Shown here piece after piece: positions 6,054 to 9,283 of a stretch of 9,283 bases of DNA. The position numbers and the translations under genes are program-made. Position 1 is the stretch's first letter; each line of letters opens with the position of its first letter. The notes under the pieces were generated by a model that searched no databases, had not been told where the DNA came from, and saw nothing but the letters and a program-made list of their open reading frames with translations. The DNA comes from JANOGU01 sp964499865 (GTDB lineage: Bacteria > Pseudomonadota > Alphaproteobacteria > Rhodobacterales > Rhodobacteraceae), in the NCBI GenBank assembly GCA_964499865.1, contig CAZCPY010000122.1, positions 1 through 9,283 on the forward strand, read 5' to 3'.

Positions 6054-6293
6054 TCAGGCGATCTCGACGCGGTAGCTTTCGATGACGGTGTTGGCGAGCA
6101 GCTTCTCGCACATGTCACGCACCTCGGCCTCGGCCGCCGTGCGGTCGGTGGCCGTCAGGTCGAGTTCCATCACCTTGCCCTGCCGCACGCCGCTCACGCC
6201 CCGAAAGCCGAGCGTGCCGAGCGCATGGCGCACCGCCTCGCCCTGCACGTCCAGCACGCCCGCCTTGAGCATCACCGTCACCCGCGCCCTCAT
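6054..6293 (-). CDS. purS: PurS, phosphoribosylformylglycinamidine synthase subunit
   Basis: A 79-residue small subunit of the three-part FGAM synthase (PurS-PurQ-PurL), which converts FGAR to FGAM in de novo purine synthesis. PurS bridges the glutaminase PurQ and the synthetase PurL. Family features are visible: the opening MRARVTVMLKAGVLDVQGEA, the conserved VRQGKVMELDL, and the end CEKLLANTVIESYRVEIA, typical of alphaproteobacterial PurS. It starts eight bases after the purC stop, and the GAGGG that overlaps that stop codon serves as ribosome binding site, so the two are one transcription unit. purQ, which usually follows purS, is absent; instead there are hairpins and a 500-base spacer. 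The sequence looks intact and ordinary. Confidence 0.95.
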   Translation of the reverse strand: MRARVTVMLKAGVLDVQGEAVRHALGTLGFRGVSGVRQGKVMELDLTATDRTAAEAEVRDMCEKLLANTVIESYRVEIA

Positions 6294-6301
6294 CGCATCC
6301 C

Positions 6302-7057
6302 TCAGTTGATCAGCGTGGGTTTGGGCGCATGCGTCACGTTCGACGGCAGCACGCCCAGGCGGCGGGCAAGTTCCGTGTAGACCTCGGCGGGCGAGCCCAG
6401 GTCGCGCACTGCCCCCTCGGGCTGGCCCTCGGCGCCGCGCAGGTCCCAGAGGCGGCAGCTGTCGGGGGAGATCTCGTCGGCGAGGATCAGTCGCATGAAG
6501 TCGCCCTCCCAGATCCGCCCGACCTCGATGCGGAAGTCGGCCAGCCGGATCCCCACCCCGAGCATGACGCCGGACAGGAAGTCGTTCACCCGCAGGGCCA
6601 GCGCCACGATGTCGTCGAGGTCCTGCTGGGTGGCCCAGCCGAAGGCCACGATGTGCTCCTCGGCCACCATCGGCGAGTGCAGCTTTTCATCCTTGTAGTA
6701 GTATTCCACGATCGGCCGGGGCAGTGCCGTGCCTTCGGGGATGCCCAGCCGCTGCGAGATGTCGCCGGCGGCGAAGTTGCGCACCACGACCTCGATCGGC
6801 ACGATCTCGACCATGCGGACCAGCTGTTCGCGCATGTTCAGGCGGCGGATGAAATGCGTGGGAACGCCGATCGCGTTCAGCCCGGACATGAAGAATTCCG
6901 ACAGGCGGTTGTTCAGCACGCCCTTGCCCTCGACCGCGCTGCGCAGATCGGTGACGCCGGTGCCCTCGTCCTTGAAATACTGGATCAGGGTCCCGGGTTC
7001 GGGGCCTTCGTAGAGAATCTTGGCCTGGCCTTCGTAGATCTTCTTGCGGCGCGCCAT
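6302..7057 (-). CDS. purC: PurC-like SAICAR synthetase with altered signature residues
   Basis: A 251-residue protein of the SAICAR synthetase family, which joins CAIR and aspartate using ATP in purine synthesis. Length and overall plan are normal (KKIYEGQAKILYEGPEPGT at the start, DEISPDSCRLWD at 194-205, KPTLIN at the end). Several conserved positions differ. The GKAK motif is GQAK (Gln11, where E. coli has Lys11; Lys13 is kept). The usual RNxAAGS is RNFAAGD (Asp99). The usual DFKxEFG is DFRIEVG (Arg176, Val179). The segment after KD (30-40) is EGTGVTDLRS rather than the expected substrate-loop pattern. The Mg-binding acids Glu178 and Asp194 remain. Start ATG at 7055-7057 has GGAGG four bases upstream. 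It is followed by purS. It may be a divergent paralogue; the enzyme activity is therefore less certain than the family. Confidence 0.88.
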   Translation of the reverse strand: MARRKKIYEGQAKILYEGPEPGTLIQYFKDEGTGVTDLRSAVEGKGVLNNRLSEFFMSGLNAIGVPTHFIRRLNMREQLVRMVEIVPIEVVVRNFAAGDISQRLGIPEGTALPRPIVEYYYKDEKLHSPMVAEEHIVAFGWATQQDLDDIVALALRVNDFLSGVMLGVGIRLADFRIEVGRIWEGDFMRLILADEISPDSCRLWDLRGAEGQPEGAVRDLGSPAEVYTELARRLGVLPSNVTHAPKPTLIN

Positions 7058-7106
7058 GCAGCCTCCGTAAGGCGGGCCCGGCAGGCCGCGCCGTCCATGT
7101 GCGGGG

Positions 7107-7135
7107 CGTATACGGGAAGGGCCCACGGCCCGCAA
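7107..7135 (-). promoter_or_regulatory. Candidate promoter of purC-purS
   Basis: On the minus strand TTGCGG (7135-7130) and TATACG (7112-7107) are separated by exactly 17 bases, about 50 bases upstream of the purC start. A short inverted repeat GGGCC-CAC-GGCCC (7119-7131) falls within the spacer and overlaps the -35 edge, so it could be an operator; that is inference. The assignment rests on resemblance to sigma-70 sites only. Confidence 0.45.
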
Positions 7136-7169
7136 GCGCAGGGAGACGCGGGCGGTGCGGGAGGGGCGC

Positions 7170-7616
7170 TCAGGCCGCGGGCCGGTGGGCCATCGCCATG
7201 ACGTCGAGGATGATCGTCACCGTGCGGTCCGGCAGGCCGAAGGCGCGGCCGGCGCGCGTCAGCATCGCGCATTCGGTGGCGTCCAGCCGCCCGTCGGCCA
7301 GCGCGGCATGCGCGGCGATGCAGAGCGCCGTCTCGGCCAGGGCAGGCGACATGTGGGGGGCGAGGTTGCGCAACATGCGCAGGGGCCCGCCGACCGACAG
7401 CTCTGCCTGCAGGTCGCGCGCCGTGCGCGCAAGGCCGCGCGCGGCCAGCCCCTGCAGCACCGGCGCCGCCGCCACCGCCGTCAGCGCGCCTGCCAGCCGG
7501 GCATCGGTCACCTCGCCTTCCGGCGCGACGACCAGCATCGCCACGGCCAGCGCCGCAATCGCCGCCGTTTCCGCCTCGACCGTCACCGACGGCCCGAAAT
7601 CCTCGAACTGTCCCAT
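7170..7616 (-). CDS. TerB-like (tellurite-resistance fold) protein
   Basis: A 148-residue, mainly helical, Ala-rich protein resembling the TerB/DjlA-like family. The C-terminal half carries the typical segment AAHAALADGRLDATE (101-115) followed by LTRAGRAFGLP, with Asp and Glu residues spaced as in TerB metal-binding sites. The N-terminal half (about 15-50) has a weaker echo, APEGEVTDARL. Start ATG at 7614-7616 is supported by AAAAGGG about eight bases upstream. The gene is divergent from the zeta-subunit gene and lies upstream of purC on the same strand with a 112-base gap that contains the purC promoter candidate. TerB-fold proteins occur in stress and envelope contexts, but a single copy without other ter genes does not imply tellurite resistance. 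The function is unknown. Confidence 0.75.
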   Translation of the reverse strand: MGQFEDFGPSVTVEAETAAIAALAVAMLVVAPEGEVTDARLAGALTAVAAAPVLQGLAARGLARTARDLQAELSVGGPLRMLRNLAPHMSPALAETALCIAAHAALADGRLDATECAMLTRAGRAFGLPDRTVTIILDVMAMAHRPAA

Positions 7617-7696
7617 GGCAGCACCCTTTTCCCCCGGCGCGATCAGACCCTGCGAAGGCGGCAGGATTGCGGCCGCGAGACGGCAGGGCTTTGGCC

Positions 7697-7727
7697 TTGC
7701 GGGGGGCGGATCGAGCGCGCATATACG
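7697..7727 (+). promoter_or_regulatory. Candidate promoter of the zeta-subunit gene
   Basis: TTGCGG (7697-7702) is followed, after 17 bases, by CATATA (7720-7725) and, two bases on, TATACG (7722-7727). The same hexamers TTGCGG and TATACG appear in the purC candidate promoter. Two copies of GATCGA (7709-7714 and 7729-7734), 20 bases apart, flank the -10 region and might bind a regulator. The site lies about 40 bases upstream of the ATG at 7768. It is judged by eye only. Confidence 0.4.
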
Positions 7728-7767
7728 CGATCGACACGACCCTGAACGGCCGCTGGGAGCGCTTCCG

Positions 7768-8082
7768 ATGACCACCTTCGACGACCGCGAGAACGCCTTC
7801 GAGAACAAGTTCGCGCATGACGCCGAGATGCAGTTCCGCGCCACCGCGCGGCGCAACAAGCTGACCGGCCTCTGGGCGGCGGGTCTTCTGGGCCTGTCGG
7901 GAGATGCGGCGGCGGAATACGCGCTGTCGGTCGTGCAGGCCGACTTCGAGGAGGCCGGCGACGAGGACGTGCTGCGCAAGCTTGCGGCAGACCTTGCGGG
8001 CAAGGCCGATGCCGCGACGATCCGCGCCAAGCTGGACGAGATGGCGCCGGTCGCCAAGGCCCAGCTGATGGGCGAAATCTGA
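7768..8082 (+). CDS. F1-ATPase inhibitor subunit zeta (DUF1476)
   Basis: A 104-residue helical protein of the DUF1476 family, of which the Paracoccus denitrificans member is the zeta subunit that inhibits ATP hydrolysis by the F1Fo-ATP synthase. It starts MTTFDDRENAFENKFAHDAE, matching the charged N-terminal inhibitory region. It continues with the conserved core ATARRNKLTGLWAAGLLGLS and ADFEEAGDEDVLRKLAADLA (58-77), and ends in a helix KLDEMAPVAKAQLMGEI. The length is normal for the family. The ATG at 7768-7770 has GGGAG about nine bases upstream; the longer in-frame opening back to 7099 runs through the terB gene and promoter region and is not coding. The methyltransferase gene begins 27 bases after its stop, so the two are probably co-transcribed. 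Confidence 0.93.
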   Translation: MTTFDDRENAFENKFAHDAEMQFRATARRNKLTGLWAAGLLGLSGDAAAEYALSVVQADFEEAGDEDVLRKLAADLAGKADAATIRAKLDEMAPVAKAQLMGEI

Positions 8083-8109
8083 CCGCCCTCCAACGCCAGC
8101 GAGGCTGCC

Positions 8110-9120
8110 GTGACCGATGCCCTGTCCCGCCTTCTGGCGGACCGCGACTGGCTCCTCGCCGACGGGGCGACGGGCACGAACCTGTTCAACGCAGGCCTGG
8201 GTGCGGGCGACCCGCCCGAGATGTGGAACATCGAGCGGCCCGCGGCGATCCGCGCGCTCTATGCGGGTGCGGTCGGGGCGGGGTCGGACCTGTTCCTGAC
8301 CAACTCCTTCGGCGGCAACGCCAGCCGGCTGAAACTGCACGGCGCCGAAGGCAGGGTGCGCGAGCTCAACCGCGCGGCGGCCGCGATCGGGCGCGAGGTC
8401 GCCGATGCGGCGGGCCGGACCGTGGTGGTCGCGGGCTCGATGGGCCCCACGGGCGAGATTTTCGAACCCATGGGCACGATGACCCATGCCCTGGCCGTCG
8501 AGATGTTCCACGAACAGGCCGAGGGGCTCAAGGACGGCGGCGCCGACGTCCTTTGGGTCGAGACGATGAGCGCGCCCGAGGAATACCGCGCCGCGGCCGA
8601 GGCCGCCGCGCGCGCGGGCATGCCCTGGTGCGGCACGATGAGCTTCGACACCGCCGGGCGCACGATGATGGGGATGACCTCGGCGGCGCTGGCCGACATG
8701 GTCGAACGCCTGCCCAACCCGCCCTTGGCGTTCGGTGCCAATTGCGGCGTGGGGGCCTCGGACCTGCTGCGCACGGTCCTGGGCTTCGCCGCGCAGGGCA
8801 CGGAACGGCCGATCATCGCCAAGGGCAATGCCGGCATCCCCAAATACCACGACGGGCATATCCACTACGACGGCACGCCGGACCTGATGGCCGACTATGC
8901 CGTGCTGGCGCGGGATTCGGGCGTGCGGATCATCGGCGGCTGCTGCGGCACGGCGCCCGAACACCTGCGCGCGATGCGCGCGGCCCTTGAAACCCGCGCC
9001 CCTGGTCCGCGCCCGACGCTCGAGGCGATCTCGGTCGCACTCGGGGGCTTCTCCTCCGCCTCCGACGGCACCGGCGACGACACCGGCCCCCGCCGCGAAC
9101 GCCGCGGCCGCCGCGGCTGA
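8110..9120 (+). CDS. bmt: Betaine-homocysteine S-methyltransferase (zinc, Hcy-binding domain)
   Basis: A 336-residue homocysteine-binding-domain methyltransferase that makes methionine, with glycine betaine as the likely methyl donor in the cytoplasm. The TIM-barrel features are visible: LLADGATGTNLF (15-26), LFLTNSFGGNA (61-71), VAGSMGPTGEIFEP (107-120), VLWVETMSAPEEYRAA (147-162) and WCGTMSFDTAGRTMMG (173-188). The three zinc ligands are Cys212 in GANCGVGASD and Cys278-Cys279 in IIGGCCGT. The C-terminal tail is Arg-rich (GPRRERRGRRG), which I associate with Rhodobacterales members. The start is GTG at 8110-8112 with GAGG six bases upstream; translation continues from the zeta gene with a 27-base gap. 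Donor specificity (betaine versus another methylated compound) is not proven by sequence. Related genes often precede a corrinoid-binding partner gene, which would be outside the window. Confidence 0.93.
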   Translation: MTDALSRLLADRDWLLADGATGTNLFNAGLGAGDPPEMWNIERPAAIRALYAGAVGAGSDLFLTNSFGGNASRLKLHGAEGRVRELNRAAAAIGREVADAAGRTVVVAGSMGPTGEIFEPMGTMTHALAVEMFHEQAEGLKDGGADVLWVETMSAPEEYRAAAEAAARAGMPWCGTMSFDTAGRTMMGMTSAALADMVERLPNPPLAFGANCGVGASDLLRTVLGFAAQGTERPIIAKGNAGIPKYHDGHIHYDGTPDLMADYAVLARDSGVRIIGGCCGTAPEHLRAMRAALETRAPGPRPTLEAISVALGGFSSASDGTGDDTGPRRERRGRRG

Positions 9121-9174
9121 TCCCGCCCGAGGCAAATCGAGCGGCTTCGCCGCGTGCCTTTCGTCTCGCCTCAC

Positions 9175-9225
9175 GGGGCCTGAAGAAGGCCCCTCCGGCT
9201 CGGGCGAAGAGGGGGCTCCGCCCCC
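9175..9225 (+). terminator. Hairpins downstream of the methyltransferase gene
   Basis: Two perfect hairpins follow the stop codon at 9120: GGGGCCT (9175-9181) with AGGCCCC (9187-9193), loop GAAGA; and GGGGGC (9211-9216) with GCCCCC (9220-9225), loop TCC. Before them GCGGC-TTC-GCCGC (9141-9153) is a third, and CGCCCGAG (9124-9131) can pair at a distance with CTCGGGCG (9199-9206). No T run follows, so the terminator role is inferred from position. Confidence 0.5.
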
Positions 9226-9270
9226 GTCGCTTACGCTCCTCCCCCGGGATATTTGGGATCGGAAGATGAG
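9211..9270 (+). repeat. Third copy of the hairpin-TATTTGGG-AAGATGA module
   Basis: GGGGGC-TCC-GCCCCC (9211-9225) is followed by CCCCGGGA (9242-9249), TATTTGGG (9250-9257) and AAGATGAG (9263-9270). The order of parts matches the copies at 5764-5877, although the linkers differ in length (17 bases here after the hairpin). I recall similar intergenic sequences in other Rhodobacterales, but cannot confirm this here. Confidence 0.55.
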
Positions 9271-9283
9271 ACCGGCGGGTTCA

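Noticed and set aside
5572..6111. Open frames in the hairpin-rich spacer, on both strands
   Set aside because: Their translations are Pro/Gly/Arg low complexity, and they run through palindromes; no ribosome binding site or family match.
7170..7616. Tellurite resistance locus
   Set aside because: Only one TerB-like gene is present, without other ter genes, so the phenotype cannot be inferred.
6985..9174. 729-codon minus-strand open frame
   Set aside because: It runs opposite the bmt and zeta genes and overlaps terB and purC in another frame; its composition is Arg/Gly/Ala-rich and no family is recognisable.

Overview
The window is very GC-rich (codon third positions mostly G or C) and reads as chromosome from an alphaproteobacterium of the Rhodobacterales (Rhodobacter/Paracoccus-like). 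The pointers are a zeta-type F1-ATPase inhibitor subunit, a Rhodobacterales-style betaine-homocysteine methyltransferase, a purC-purS pair, and GC-rich intergenic modules ending in TATTTGGG...AAGATGA. This assignment rests on recognising the protein families, not on a search.

Layout. Positions 1-5553 hold five genes, all on the minus strand. In transcription order they are a circularly permuted ATP-grasp protein (5553-4135), an alpha-E (DUF403) protein (4129-3179), a transglutaminase-like protein (3179-2361), the Anbu proteasome-like protease (2090-1368) and an M3 oligoendopeptidase F that runs off the left edge (1226-1). The first three are packed almost without gaps; the last two follow gaps of 270 and 141 bases. 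A 500-base non-coding spacer full of hairpins (5554-6053) separates them from purS and purC (also minus strand, 6054-7057). Next upstream is a TerB-like gene on the minus strand (7170-7616). It is divergent from a plus-strand pair: the ATPase zeta inhibitor (7768-8082) and a betaine-homocysteine methyltransferase (8110-9120). The right end (9121-9283) is a hairpin-rich intergenic tail.

How the genes fit together. The ATP-grasp / alpha-E / transglutaminase / Anbu set is the neighbourhood proposed in comparative genomics to make or attach a peptide and to process or degrade it. Its substrate and chemistry are unknown as far as I know, which makes it the most interesting system here. PepF, just downstream in the same direction, could finish degradation of oligopeptides. 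PurC and PurS belong to de novo purine synthesis, but this PurC lacks several residues of the family signatures and purQ does not follow purS. Two structural oddities are not explained by genes: three back-to-back perfect hairpins, each bounded by CCGG, directly after the anbu stop codon; and two head-to-head copies of a GC-hairpin/TATTTGGG/AAGATGAAG module, with a third related copy at the right edge.
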